Below are positions 8,672-18,400 of a stretch of 64,000 bases of DNA, one piece after another (the stretch's first letter is position 1; every line of letters begins with the position of its first letter). This DNA comes from Paludibacter sp. (GTDB lineage Bacteria; Bacteroidota; Bacteroidia; Bacteroidales; Paludibacteraceae). The notes under the pieces were generated by a model, which was given only the letters and a program-made list of their open reading frames with translations, was not told where the DNA came from and did no database searches. The translations under genes and the position numbers were made by a program. The stretch spans positions 62,001 through 126,000 of the forward strand of contig JAQTTH010000013.1 of the NCBI GenBank assembly GCA_028710895.1, written 5' to 3'.

Positions 8672-10279
8672 ATGTTCCGATTGTTGCGTTTTAGTTTACT
8701 TTCAATTTTCTGTATAGCCCTATACAGTTGCTCAACAACACCCGAAGAGATGAAAACAGCTGAACGTCTGATTGAGAAATCTCCCGATTCGGCCTATATA
8801 ATTCTGAAACATCTGAAGCCGGAACAATATCAATCGGGCTCCAACAGGGCGTTGTATGGTTTGTTGATGATTAAAACGCTCGCTGTTAAAACACTTCCGC
8901 TGGGCCCCGATTCATTAATCGATTTTTCTATTCAATACTACGAAAAACATAATGGCGATGACCGTCTGGCTACTTGTTACTACTACAAAGGCTTGATGTT
9001 ATACAAAAATGCCTTCGACTACGAGAAATCAACCGAATACTTTTTAAAATCCCTCGATGTTCTCAAAAATAAGAGTGATTATGCTTTGCAGGGGCGCATT
9101 TATCGAGGTTTGGCTGACATTCACAGCATGCAACGCGATTATGTACTGGCAAGGGAAAAATACCGGTTGTCGTACGAGTACTTCAAAAAAGCAGGTTTTC
9201 AACCACAGGCATTTTACAGTTACATGGATATTGGTTGCACCTATCATTTGGCTAAGAATTATAAGAAAGCAGGCGAGTTTTACAAAACTGTATTCCCGTT
9301 GATAAGGGATTCATTGCAGGAAGGTGCATTGCTGCAGGAAGTTGCCGAAAACTATTATTCCGACAAACACTATGATTCGGCGTTGGTTTATTTTCGCAAA
9401 GTGGTTAAATATCCGGTTTACATCAGAACCAACCGGGCTATTCAGTATTATTATTTCTCCGATTTGCTGTTCGATGTGAAGCAATACGATTCGGCTTTTT
9501 ATTATGCGAAAAGCTCGTTTAATTATCAACCTGATATTCGCACCCGTCGCGAATGTTTCCGCATTATGACCAATATTGAGTTTCTGAAAGGCCATATGAA
9601 GAATGTACCTTTGTATATGAACCAGTATGTAGCACTGAACGATTCGATTCGCAAAATAGATGCGCAAACAAAGGGCAGTTACCTCGAAAAGATGCATAAC
9701 ACCACGCGTGCTGCCGAAGAATCGGGTAAAAAGCACTGGTTATTCATAGGTTTGCTGTTATTGTTAGTGGGAGCAACCCTCATTCTCTATCTCCGTATGC
9801 GGAAAGGGAACCAACTCGAAAGACAGAAAAACGATGATTTGCTCATTCGACAAAAAGCAGGTATTCATAAAGAGCTGATACATCAGCATCGCGATACCCT
9901 GCTTCACAAAATTGAAACAATTAAGGCAGAACAAACAGCCAATAGAAAGAAGGCAACCCAAGCCGAAAAAGAAGAACTGGACCGCAAACTCTACGAGGAA
10001 TTGTTGCATCTGAACAATGCCGATTTCTTTTACCGCGAAATGGACGTTGTACTGAACAATCTTGTTGGCAAACTCAGCAAAAGATACCCGGCGCTCACCT
10101 CCAAGGAAATTACCTGGTGTTGTTTGTATCTGCTTCAGGTGCCAACGATAGATATTCTGTTATTGCTCGATTATAAGGTTGATAGTTTGAATAAAATGAA
10201 GCAACGTCTGGCACAAAAAACGGGACTCTCGGGTGTCACCGAAATCGATGCTTTCCTCAATAAGTTGCTTACGGAATAA
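8672..10279 (+). CDS. Membrane-spanning TPR regulator with C-terminal HTH-like domain, copy 1
   Basis: A 535-residue protein with an N-terminal lipobox-like signal (LYSC, Cys20), TPR-type helical repeats (about 35-330) and one transmembrane segment (355-375). A coiled cytoplasmic stretch (about 380-450) leads to a C-terminal region (about 472-520, starting LTSKEITWCC) that resembles a divergent LuxR/GerE helix-turn-helix. This layout is common in Bacteroidota and suggests a one-component regulator with periplasmic sensing repeats and a cytoplasmic DNA-binding end. A paralogue of identical length follows at 11197. Target genes are not known; the RHS locus downstream is a candidate. Confidence 0.72.
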   Translation: MFRLLRFSLLSIFCIALYSCSTTPEEMKTAERLIEKSPDSAYIILKHLKPEQYQSGSNRALYGLLMIKTLAVKTLPLGPDSLIDFSIQYYEKHNGDDRLATCYYYKGLMLYKNAFDYEKSTEYFLKSLDVLKNKSDYALQGRIYRGLADIHSMQRDYVLAREKYRLSYEYFKKAGFQPQAFYSYMDIGCTYHLAKNYKKAGEFYKTVFPLIRDSLQEGALLQEVAENYYSDKHYDSALVYFRKVVKYPVYIRTNRAIQYYYFSDLLFDVKQYDSAFYYAKSSFNYQPDIRTRRECFRIMTNIEFLKGHMKNVPLYMNQYVALNDSIRKIDAQTKGSYLEKMHNTTRAAEESGKKHWLFIGLLLLLVGATLILYLRMRKGNQLERQKNDDLLIRQKAGIHKELIHQHRDTLLHKIETIKAEQTANRKKATQAEKEELDRKLYEELLHLNNADFFYREMDVVLNNLVGKLSKRYPALTSKEITWCCLYLLQVPTIDILLLLDYKVDSLNKMKQRLAQKTGLSGVTEIDAFLNKLLTE

Positions 10280-10379
10280 ATCAGCTTACTTTGCTTATCT
10301 CATGCATCCGCTCTGCATTTCAGCAATTCCCGTTTCTTAAAACAAGCCTTTTTCAGCCGTTTTTTTGTTCGCGAAAAAC

Positions 10380-10455
10380 TGTGTCCTATCTATTTATCTA
10401 AAATCAACTGTAATGTGCTGATATCCAGAAGTACCAAAAATGGTTGTGTCCTATC
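10380..10455. repeat. 65-bp spaced direct repeats downstream of TPR regulator copy 1
   Basis: TGTGTCCTATC occurs at 10380-10390 and again at 10445-10455, a period of 65 bp. The equivalent position after the second regulator has its own pair with the same 65-bp period (12909 and 12974). They could be binding sites for the adjacent regulator, but this is inference. Confidence 0.6.
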
Positions 10456-10571
10456 ATTTTTTGTCCTGTAATTTGGTTGCAACCCGCTCTGTATCGTAAT
10501 TTCGTAACAACATAGGATCCCGGATTCGTGATGTTGGTTACCATGCTAACATCTCCAAACCGAAACCACCG

Positions 10572-10688
10572 GCGGTATAGCCAATGTTGAGTTTAGTGTA
10601 TAGTGAACATCTGTAATTTGTCTTTTCATAAAGATAACCTAACCCCGCAGGACAAATTCAACTCGTAGTTACACATTGGCTGTACCGC
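10572..10688. repeat. Nested inverted repeat element, copy 1
   Basis: The outer arms GCGGTATAGCCAATGT (10572-10587) and its near-perfect complement (10673-10688, one mismatch) enclose inner arms AATTTGTC (10615-10622) and GACAAATT (10651-10658). A matching element lies at 13101-13232. Both contain TATAGTGAACAT inside the left arm region. It could form a long hairpin in RNA or be a small palindromic repeat. Confidence 0.62.
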
Positions 10689-10726
10689 TATTTTTCAAAT
10701 TTCTTCAAAAAAAGTTCCAAAAAGCA

Positions 10727-10756
10727 TTGTCATTTTAATTTAATTTTTTACATTTG
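10727..10756 (+). promoter_or_regulatory. Promoter in the intergenic region between the TPR regulators
   Basis: TTG (10727-10729), a 19-nt spacer and TACATTTG (10749-10756) match the Bacteroidota consensus closely. No convincing gene follows before the terminator at 10877-10910, so it probably drives a short RNA. Confidence 0.6.
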
Positions 10757-10762
10757 CAACAT

Positions 10763-10910
10763 GTTAATTGATTGCAACGGATTTCCGTTGCAAAAACATA
10801 GATTTTGCTGATACAAAAATAAATTTCCGTTCACTACACTATCACTATCTCTGATTCACCTGCGGGTGATATGTAAATCCGATACTCCCGGTGGGTATCG
10901 GATTTTTTTA
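10763..10910 (+). ncRNA. Candidate small RNA of about 148 nt
   Basis: A consensus promoter, a stem-loop (GCAACGG 10774-10780 with CCGTTGC 10785-10791), a second small stem (TCACC/GGTGA around 10857-10869) and an intrinsic terminator follow one another with no sizeable reading frame. Only a 16-codon frame starting at 10761 exists, and it begins before the expected transcription start. The call rests on this arrangement alone. Confidence 0.4.
10877..10910 (+). terminator. Intrinsic terminator of the candidate small RNA
   Basis: ATCCGATAC (10877-10885) pairs with GTATCGGAT (10895-10903), followed by a run of seven T residues. Confidence 0.75.
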
Positions 10911-10922
10911 TTTGATGATGTA

Positions 10923-11101
10923 ATGGAACGCAGATGAACACGGATAGAGCTGATATAAACGGATACAATGATAACGGATGCTATGATGGATGATAGTCAT
11001 GCAAGCATGACTGATATGTGAGTGTTTGCACGAAGAATAATTTCGACTAGTCGAAAAAAATCCGTATTAAAATCCGTCCTGTCCGCGTACATCCGCGTTC
11101 T
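10923..11101. repeat. Palindromic intergenic repeat element (about 180 bp)
   Basis: The outer arms are GGAACGCAGATGAACACGGA on the left and, on the right, CGCGTACATCCGCGTTC, which reads as its near-complement. Inside are a perfect hairpin (AGTCATGC 10995-11002 with GCATGACT 11005-11012) and the palindrome TTCGACTAGTCGAA (11042-11055). The arm sequence is of the widespread 'aacgcagatgaacgcggat' kind seen between genes in several bacterial phyla. No coding capacity is seen. Confidence 0.6.
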
Positions 11102-11166
11102 ATTCTAAAATTAAATAATTCTTTTTCCCTTAAGTCGATTGACAGCGATTTAATAAAATATTTTCA

Positions 11167-11174
11167 TACTTTTG
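11167..11174 (+). promoter_or_regulatory. -7 element upstream of TPR regulator copy 2
   Basis: TACTTTTG matches TAnnTTTG and lies 23 bp before the ATG. A TTG at 11139-11141 is 25 nt upstream, which is longer than usual. Confidence 0.4.
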
Positions 11175-11196
11175 TAGCAAAATTACGACACTTCCC

Positions 11197-12804
11197 ATGT
11201 TCAAAGGATTTCGCTTCTGTTTAGTCTCAATTTTCAGTATGATATTATTCAGTTGTTCGCTTATGCCGGACGAACTGAAAACGGCTGAACGATTGATGGA
11301 GTCGGCCCCCGATTCGGCTTTGAGCATCCTGCAACATCTATCGCCCGACAAGTATAAATCCAACGAAACCCACGCACTGTATGGGGTATTGATGATGCAG
11401 GCGCTCGACAAAAAGCACCTGCCCCTGCAACCCGATTCGTTGCTCGATTTTTCCATTCAGTACTACCTGAGCCACCCCGACGACGACCGACTGGCAACCT
11501 GCTACTATTTCAAAGGGCGCAGCTATAAAAACCGTTGTTTCTACGACAAAGCTACCAACTTCTACCTGAAGGCACTCGACGAACTGGAAGGTTCTGATAA
11601 CAACCTCTTGCTGGGAAAAATCCATTTCGATTTGGGATCCATATACAGCCTCCAAACCGATTATGCCAGTGCACGTAAGAAGTTTCAGTTAGCCAATTCC
11701 TACTTCAAAAAATCCAATTCGCAGATGCAGTCCTTCTACGCCCTGTTATTCACCGGGAGAACCTATCACGTGTCGGGCGATTACCCAAAGGCTGAAAGTT
11801 ACTACCGCAAACTCATACCCCTGGCAAAGGACTCCATGCAAATGGGCACTCTGTTGCAGGAAATAGGGTCGAATTTCTACGAGTCGAAACAGCTCGATTC
11901 GGCACTCAGCTACTACCGCAAAATAGTGAACTACCCCTACCTGGAGTACAACCGGGCCTTGCGTTACAGTGTACTGGCTAAAATTTACTTCGATCTCAAC
12001 AAGCCCGATTCGGCCTACAAATATGCCTCGGAGTCGTTTAAGTACAATCCCGAAATCAGAACACAGCGCGAATCGTACCGCATCATGACCAACTGCGAAT
12101 TTGCCAAAGGTCATGTCGACAAGGTAACAATCTACATGAATAAGTACGTACAGCTCGGCGACTCCATCCGGAAAATCGATGCCCAGATCAAGGGCAGCTA
12201 TATCGAATCGATGCACGACACCAACGTACAGGCTGCCATACGGAAGAACTGGATTTTTTACCTTGTGCTGCTGCTAATTGCAGGAAGTATAAGCGTATTT
12301 TTCCTGATATATAGTTTACGCAACCGCTCCAAAAAGGAGATACAACAAACGGAAGATATGCATGTGCAGCAAAAGATTGGCATGCGCAATGAAATCATGC
12401 TCCGCAAACGAACTGCGGTACTTGATAAGATAGCACAAATCAAATCGGAGCAAACGGCAGCACGAAAAATCGTCAACCAGCAGGAGCGGGAAGAGATTAT
12501 CCGGAAAATGTACGATGAATTATTGCACCTCAACGATTTGCCGTTTTTCTTCAACGAGATGGATATGATATTAAACAATCTTGTAAGCAAACTTCGCAGT
12601 CGTTACGATACATTAAACGACAAAGAACTTTGCTGGTGTTGTTTCTTTTTGCTCAAAACACCTACACACGATATGCTTATATTGCTCGACTACAAAACCG
12701 ATAATAGTTTGAAGCGTATGAAAAACCGCCTGGCCGAGAAAGTACATCTCGACAATGCCACCATGCTAAGCCAACTACTGTTGGATATCCTTTCCGAAGA
12801 ATAA
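11197..12804 (+). CDS. Membrane-spanning TPR regulator with C-terminal HTH-like domain, copy 2
   Basis: A 535-residue paralogue of the protein at 8672, the same length and collinear throughout. It has a lipobox-like LFSC (Cys20), TPR helices (about 35-330), a transmembrane segment (about 350-372) and a C-terminal HTH-like region beginning LNDKELCWCC. The central segment QLGDSIRKIDAQIKGSYIE is nearly identical to copy 1. The periplasmic half is more divergent, which would suit sensing of a different signal. It has its own -7 element and lies upstream of the secreted-protein/RHS block, so a regulatory role there is plausible but unproven. Confidence 0.72.
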   Translation: MFKGFRFCLVSIFSMILFSCSLMPDELKTAERLMESAPDSALSILQHLSPDKYKSNETHALYGVLMMQALDKKHLPLQPDSLLDFSIQYYLSHPDDDRLATCYYFKGRSYKNRCFYDKATNFYLKALDELEGSDNNLLLGKIHFDLGSIYSLQTDYASARKKFQLANSYFKKSNSQMQSFYALLFTGRTYHVSGDYPKAESYYRKLIPLAKDSMQMGTLLQEIGSNFYESKQLDSALSYYRKIVNYPYLEYNRALRYSVLAKIYFDLNKPDSAYKYASESFKYNPEIRTQRESYRIMTNCEFAKGHVDKVTIYMNKYVQLGDSIRKIDAQIKGSYIESMHDTNVQAAIRKNWIFYLVLLLIAGSISVFFLIYSLRNRSKKEIQQTEDMHVQQKIGMRNEIMLRKRTAVLDKIAQIKSEQTAARKIVNQQEREEIIRKMYDELLHLNDLPFFFNEMDMILNNLVSKLRSRYDTLNDKELCWCCFFLLKTPTHDMLILLDYKTDNSLKRMKNRLAEKVHLDNATMLSQLLLDILSEE

Positions 12805-12908
12805 TTTTTCGTGTTCACTCATCACAATTTCAATTGCTCTCATATTTCCTCCAAACACACTTCTTAATTTCACTCTTTTTCGATTCGTTTTTTGAACGCC
12901 CAAAAGTT

Positions 12909-12986
12909 TGCACACCATTTTCTTGTAAAAATTGAACTAAGTTGCTGAAAATCAATATAGGTTCAAAACGCCTTGTACACCATTTT
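12909..12986. repeat. 65-bp spaced direct repeats downstream of TPR regulator copy 2
   Basis: TGCACACCATTTT (12909-12921) and TGTACACCATTTT (12974-12986) are 65 bp apart. Flanking sequence (TTTTTTGaaCGCccAAAA) aligns with the copy-1 region (TTTTTTGttCGCgaAAAA). The distance from the regulator stop codon is also similar (about 100 bp). Confidence 0.6.
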
Positions 12987-13100
12987 TTTGCCGCTAAATT
13001 CCGCACTTCCCGTATTTACTACCTAACTTAGCAACACATAAAAGGTCATTTGCATTTAGCTTTAAGCAGCTGCAACGGCTTTGCATGTATGGCAATATCA

Positions 13101-13232
13101 GGATATCAGGCGGTGCTATTTTTCGTTGGGTATAGTGAACATAGGCAAATTGTCTATTTTGAACCTAAGCAATCAATAAAGCAACAGACAGTTTCCACCC
13201 GTAATTTTATCAATTGTACCGCCTGATTATCC
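13101..13232. repeat. Nested inverted repeat element, copy 2
   Basis: The left arm GGATATCAGGCGGTGC (13101-13116) pairs with the complement of 13216-13232 (one indel, one mismatch). Inner arms AAATTGTCT and AGACAGTTT pair less perfectly. It begins exactly 192 bp after the first direct repeat, the same offset as in copy 1. The rest of the 810-bp gap up to 13614 is AT-rich, with a short AGCTTTT/AAAAGCT hairpin at 13256-13271 and no gene that I can see. Confidence 0.6.
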
Positions 13233-13614
13233 ATTTCTTACCAAGAATTCCTAACAGCTTTTAGAAAAGCTATATTATAAGAGAGCTAAAATTGTATTGT
13301 TTGACTATAAATATTAGAATTTTATTAGAAAAAGATTAGAAGAGGTTAAAAAAGGAATGTATATTATTGTAACATCAAAGCCGATGGTTTTAAATGACCC
13401 GAATTGATAACTAATTAGCGGGAATATAAAGACAACAGAAAATATGTGATTTGAAAGACTGAAACAACCAGTTGAATTCCATCAAAACCTTAACATAAAT
13501 TGATTGATTTATTGATACATGCTTTGCCTATGCTTCCGGTATGGTTATGCTATGTTTATGAATAGTCTCTGTTTTAATAAAAATATATTACAAAACTTTT
13601 AAAAATTACATTTC

Positions 13615-14178
13615 ATGGCAACATCGAAAAACAATGTGCTGACCCACGGACTGAGTGGAACAGTAGGAGATTTACTTGTATTTAGAAACAAGGGAGGAAA
13701 AGTAATTGTAGCAAACAAACCTAAGGAACGAACCAGTGAGTATACCGAAGGTGAGAAAGCCCACCAGCAATTATTTCAGCGTGCAACGCTTTATGGAAAA
13801 ACTGTATTGACTGATCCTGAAAAGAAGGCTGCTTATAATGCTGCTGCTAAAGATGGGCAATCGGCTTATAATGTGGCTGTAGCAGATTTCTTTCACGCAC
13901 CAGATATTGATACGATTGATATCAGCGGTTATACCGGAAAAATTAGTGATACGATTAAAATTACGGTGACCGATAATTTTAAAGTAAGTGAGGTACATGT
14001 GACCATTTACAATGCAGATGGAACAGAAGTGGAGGAAGGTGCAGCTGTACAAAGTGCTAACCCATCGGATTGGGTATTTACTGCTAAAGTGACGAACGAA
14101 TCGGTTGAAGGAGACCGGATAGAAGTAAAAGCTTACGATTTGCCCGGTAACGAATCGGAAATGAGTGTGAATAGCTAA
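13615..14178 (+). CDS. Hypothetical protein with C-terminal Ig-like region
   Basis: A 187-residue protein without a signal peptide. Residues 1-95 form a compact region with GLSGTVGDLLVFRNKGGK near the start and an alanine-rich helical stretch (AAYNAAAKDGQSAYNVAVADFF). Residues 98-187 look like one Ig/beta-sandwich domain (DTIKITVTDNFKVSEVHVT). I do not recognise a named family. The first half recalls Bacteroidota proteins of the DUF6266 type, but I am not sure. It lies between the duplicated regulators and the secreted/RHS genes and ends in a terminator. Confidence 0.6.
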   Translation: MATSKNNVLTHGLSGTVGDLLVFRNKGGKVIVANKPKERTSEYTEGEKAHQQLFQRATLYGKTVLTDPEKKAAYNAAAKDGQSAYNVAVADFFHAPDIDTIDISGYTGKISDTIKITVTDNFKVSEVHVTIYNADGTEVEEGAAVQSANPSDWVFTAKVTNESVEGDRIEVKAYDLPGNESEMSVNS

Positions 14179-14189
14179 TTCTTATAGCT

Positions 14190-14226
14190 ACATCCTTTTC
14201 GGAGTTTTGCTCCGGAAAGGATGTTT
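14190..14226 (+). terminator. Intrinsic terminator after the 187-aa protein gene
   Basis: A 15-bp stem with a single G-U pair (14190-14204 with 14210-14224), a 5-nt loop and a short T run. Confidence 0.65.
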
Positions 14227-14316
14227 AACATACCGAAAAATGCGAATTAAAAGCACGTAATCTCAGAAAAACACTATTAACTTAATTACGATAATAACTT
14301 TAATCTTATATACATT

Positions 14317-15384
14317 ATGAACAAACTTACACTAATTCTTTTCTTTGGTTGCGTCGTACTTAGCGTCATGGCACAGCATAATATCACTAACGCTGGAAAT
14401 GCCTACCGTGCTGCCGACCAATTAGTTAAACAACAAGTGGAATTTAAAGACCCCGGATCCTCGGGTAAAGATTTGCACTGGGACTTTAGTATGGTACAAC
14501 CCATAAACGAGGACTACAAACTTGATTATTTTATCCCCGATTCTACCCAAATGAACCGACTCTGTGGTATGGAACATAATACGCGTTATTACTACCTCCA
14601 ACATAACGACAGCTTATGGGCTACAGGATTTGAAAACTCAACCACCTATATGGAATATGTAACACCTGAATTGAAGTTGAAATTTCCTTTTGCCTATGGA
14701 GATACACTGTACACCCAATTTAAGGGAGCAGGTGAGTATTGCCATCGCGATTCTATCTGTGTGAAAGGCTATACCCGTGTAATAGCTGATGCTGAAGGTG
14801 AATTAAAGCTACCCGAATTTGAAACTGTAAAAAAGGCTCTACGAGTACGAACGCTGCGGCATTATACGGAAACGGGAAAAGACAGCGTGGAAATGACACT
14901 GGACACTTACTCATGGTATGCCGCCGGAATCCGGTATCCGGTATTTGAAAGTATTAAAACCACCCTAAGCAAAAAGGGTGATAAAAAAGATGAACTGGGC
15001 GAAAGCATAAATGATACGACTGTATTTTCGACCTCGTTTTACTACCCGCCCGAAAAACAAATATCGGTGGGGCAAGCAACTATAACAACCGATACAGGGA
15101 CGGCCCTTACGCAGGATATATCGAGTGTGTTTACCGAAGGACAATATATGCCTAATCCGGTGGTGGATAACCTATATATAACATATAAACTTACCCGACC
15201 AGCCAAAGTATGGTTTACACTCCATAATAACATTGGAGTAGCACAATGCAGCACTTCGCCCGAAAATAGGAGCCAGGGTTACAACACTACAACCATAAAT
15301 ATGAGTGGGCTGATGACCGGAACTTATACACTGTATGTGCATGTAGATGATATGGTGTTGAGACAAGTGGTGGTGAAGAAATAA
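14317..15384 (+). CDS. Secreted protein with T9SS type A C-terminal sorting domain
   Basis: A 355-residue exported protein with a signal peptide (MNKLTLILFFGCVVLSVMAQ). The body is beta-rich and of no recognised family. The last 75 residues form a type A T9SS sorting domain, with PNPVVDNLYI near its start, GTYTLYVHVDD, and the terminal stretch MVLRQVVVKK. It would cross the inner membrane by Sec and the outer membrane by the type IX system. It is 43 bp upstream of the first RHS gene and could share its transcript. Confidence 0.8.
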   Translation: MNKLTLILFFGCVVLSVMAQHNITNAGNAYRAADQLVKQQVEFKDPGSSGKDLHWDFSMVQPINEDYKLDYFIPDSTQMNRLCGMEHNTRYYYLQHNDSLWATGFENSTTYMEYVTPELKLKFPFAYGDTLYTQFKGAGEYCHRDSICVKGYTRVIADAEGELKLPEFETVKKALRVRTLRHYTETGKDSVEMTLDTYSWYAAGIRYPVFESIKTTLSKKGDKKDELGESINDTTVFSTSFYYPPEKQISVGQATITTDTGTALTQDISSVFTEGQYMPNPVVDNLYITYKLTRPAKVWFTLHNNIGVAQCSTSPENRSQGYNTTTINMSGLMTGTYTLYVHVDDMVLRQVVVKK

Positions 15385-15427
15385 GTTAATGTATAAAAAT
15401 AATAACATGACTATAAAATATCAGATT

Positions 15428-18400
15428 ATGAAAAGAATAATATTTTTAATTTTTAGTTTTACACTTTATTTGCAGGTGCAAGGAGAGCAGTCTGATCTAC
15501 CATATTGGGAAAGAAAGGTACAATTTTTTACACCCAATGCAGAAACAATAGGAAGGTTTGGACAAGTACCCGTGAATTACTTCAATGGTTTACCTCAGGT
15601 ATCTATTCCGCTAACAACATTTAGTGTAAATGGATACAGCCTTCCAGTTACATTATCTTATTATGCTGGTGGTAACAAACCGGACAGTCACCCGGGTTGG
15701 GTTGGACAAGGATGGAGTTTATCTGCCGGCGGATCCATAACAAGAATGATCAACGGTAGCAAGGATGAAACATCCGAAAATGAATCTGAATTTATGGGTG
15801 CTTATAATCAAATGAATCCTGGATATTATTTCCGAACAGATAGTATTAATCGTACAAACTGGAGCGATAGCACATATCTTAAATATGTATATATTCAAAC
15901 TGGTTTTAATGCCTATCATTACGACACCGAACCTGATGAATTTCAAATACATGTTGATGATATTAATGCCTCATTCTATATCATTGGAACGAATTCAGTA
16001 AAGATAAAATCAAAAGAGAATCTGAACTTTAAAGTTGAATTTTCCACTGTAACAGAAAATACCATTTCGGAAAATTTATATCCGTTTGTATACAATTATT
16101 TATATATCCGTCGCTTTACCTACATCAATAAAATAATTGTTACGAAGACTAATGGTGTGAAATATGTTTTTGGGAACAATTTGAATTCTATCGAATTTTC
16201 ATACAAATACCTTGGAAGTTACTTTGTGGCAACTCCGAATACATGGCATCTCAATCAGGTTATTTTGTCAAATGGGGAGACGGTTACATTTAATTACAGC
16301 AAAGATGGAATTCCAATTGTGGAGAATAAAAATCATTCTACTAATACCAGTTACCAAATTTCGAATCAATCAATATATGGTTTCTTCGATTCAAGGCAAG
16401 TCACTGGTCAGGATCAATATAAACAGTACTCTTATACATTTTTACAACCATCATACCTGACTTCCATAGTAAGTAGCTCGGGCAATGTAATGAATTTTAA
16501 AAGAAGTAAAACTACAGAATTGACCTACAATCGTTCTCAAGCGGCTTTTGATTACCGTATGTTCCGTCAATCCAATAATTCTGCATTTACTAACAAAGGT
16601 ACTGACTATAGTCTCTTTCAAACGAATGATTATTATATGAAATTAGACTCCATAAGCACTAACAATGGTAGAATTCAATTTATGTATAGTAATCAATCTA
16701 CCGGTAGATTGAAATTGCTGACTTTAGCATTTTTGGACAAACAAAACACAACAATAAATAATTATGCCTTCTCTTATGATCCTCAGGCATTACCGGATTA
16801 CAATTCGAAGATGACGGATAACTGGGGCTATTATAATGGTAAAAACTATGATGCTGAAGATTATGAAAACTTATATAGTTTTAGAAGTCCTGATACAACC
16901 TATATGAAGGCTGAAATTCTGAGGAAAATAATATACCCAACAGGTGGATATTCTCAATTTAAGTATGAACAACATGATTTTGGCAAAGTTGCTCATCAGT
17001 TTCCTTTTGATGTAAAAGACTCAACAGGTATTGCCGGAGGTTTGAGAATAAAAAGAATTATTACAACCAATACAGACAGTACGACTAATACACGAGAATT
17101 TTATTATACAAGTAAAACAGGACAATCGTCAGGTATTTTATCAGGCATTCCACTTTATGCCGTTGGTGGAAATCAACACGTAAAGTATAATATTTCATAT
17201 TGGTATAACTGGATGTATTATACGGCTAGCGCAGATTATAATTATGGTTATTATATGAAATCTCAAAACCAATTAAACCAATTAGGAAATACAAATGGGA
17301 ATCATGTAACTTATAGCAGAGTTACCGAAAAATTGTCAAATGGGAGCAATACGATTTATTATTATTCAAACTATGATAAATTTCCAGATGAATATCCGGC
17401 CACGGTATTAAGTAATATTGATAGCAAATTGCCTATAAATGGATTTGTATCCAAAGAAATTGAAAGAGGTTTGCTGGATAGTGTTGAATACTATAATACT
17501 AATACTCCTGTAAAAAAGGAACTGTACTATTACAATTCTGATCCAACCAGATACAATGATTTTGTCAAATCAATAAACACTTATCATTTATATGATATGA
17601 TTAGACTGTCGGCATTAAAGATCTATACTTTTTGCCCTTATTTACAAAGTAAAAAAGAAGTTACTTATAATAATAGTCAACAAATAATTACAGAGACAAA
17701 ATATAAATATGATGGCAGGTTTAGAATTTTAACCAATCAGATAATAAAAGATAGTCATGGAGACTCGTTGACAACTGTTTTTACATATCCTTTCCATATT
17801 GAGTATAATTATTTAGCAGATGCTCCGGTTCAAAGCAACTCTTTAGGTTCGAGAGTAATTTCAACAAATCTATATGCCACATGTAGAAGTATGAATAGTG
17901 CCTATCTCCTTAATTCTCCAGTAGAAATTACCACGTTTAAAAATGCAAAAATCATCAATAGTAAATTTATTTTTTACGGAAAACATGGAATCGACTACTT
18001 AGCAGATTCAATTTATTCATTAGAAACGACAACTCCATTAAGTACGTTTATGCGCTTTGGTCCTCCCGGATTTGTTCCGTATATAATTGATGGTCATTAT
18101 GAGATAACCCCAACATCCTCTTTTATGTATGATTCAAAATCAAATATTACTCAGATAACTGAAAAGGGTGGAATAATAACTTCATATCTGTGGAGCTATA
18201 AGTCTCAATACCCTGTGGCAGAGATAAAAAATGCAACTTATGCTCAGGTAACATCAGCCTTGTTAACTCTGGGTACAGATCCGGCAACAATAGCTGCAAG
18301 TGCAACACCCGATATGACTAAAATAAATGGGTTACGAAACAGCATGACAGGAGCCATGGTTACTACCTATACGTATAAACCTTTTGTAGGTGTTCTAACA

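Noticed and set aside
10761-10811. 16-codon frame in the candidate small RNA
   Set aside because: It starts before the predicted transcription start and contains the perfect hairpin, so it is unlikely to be translated.
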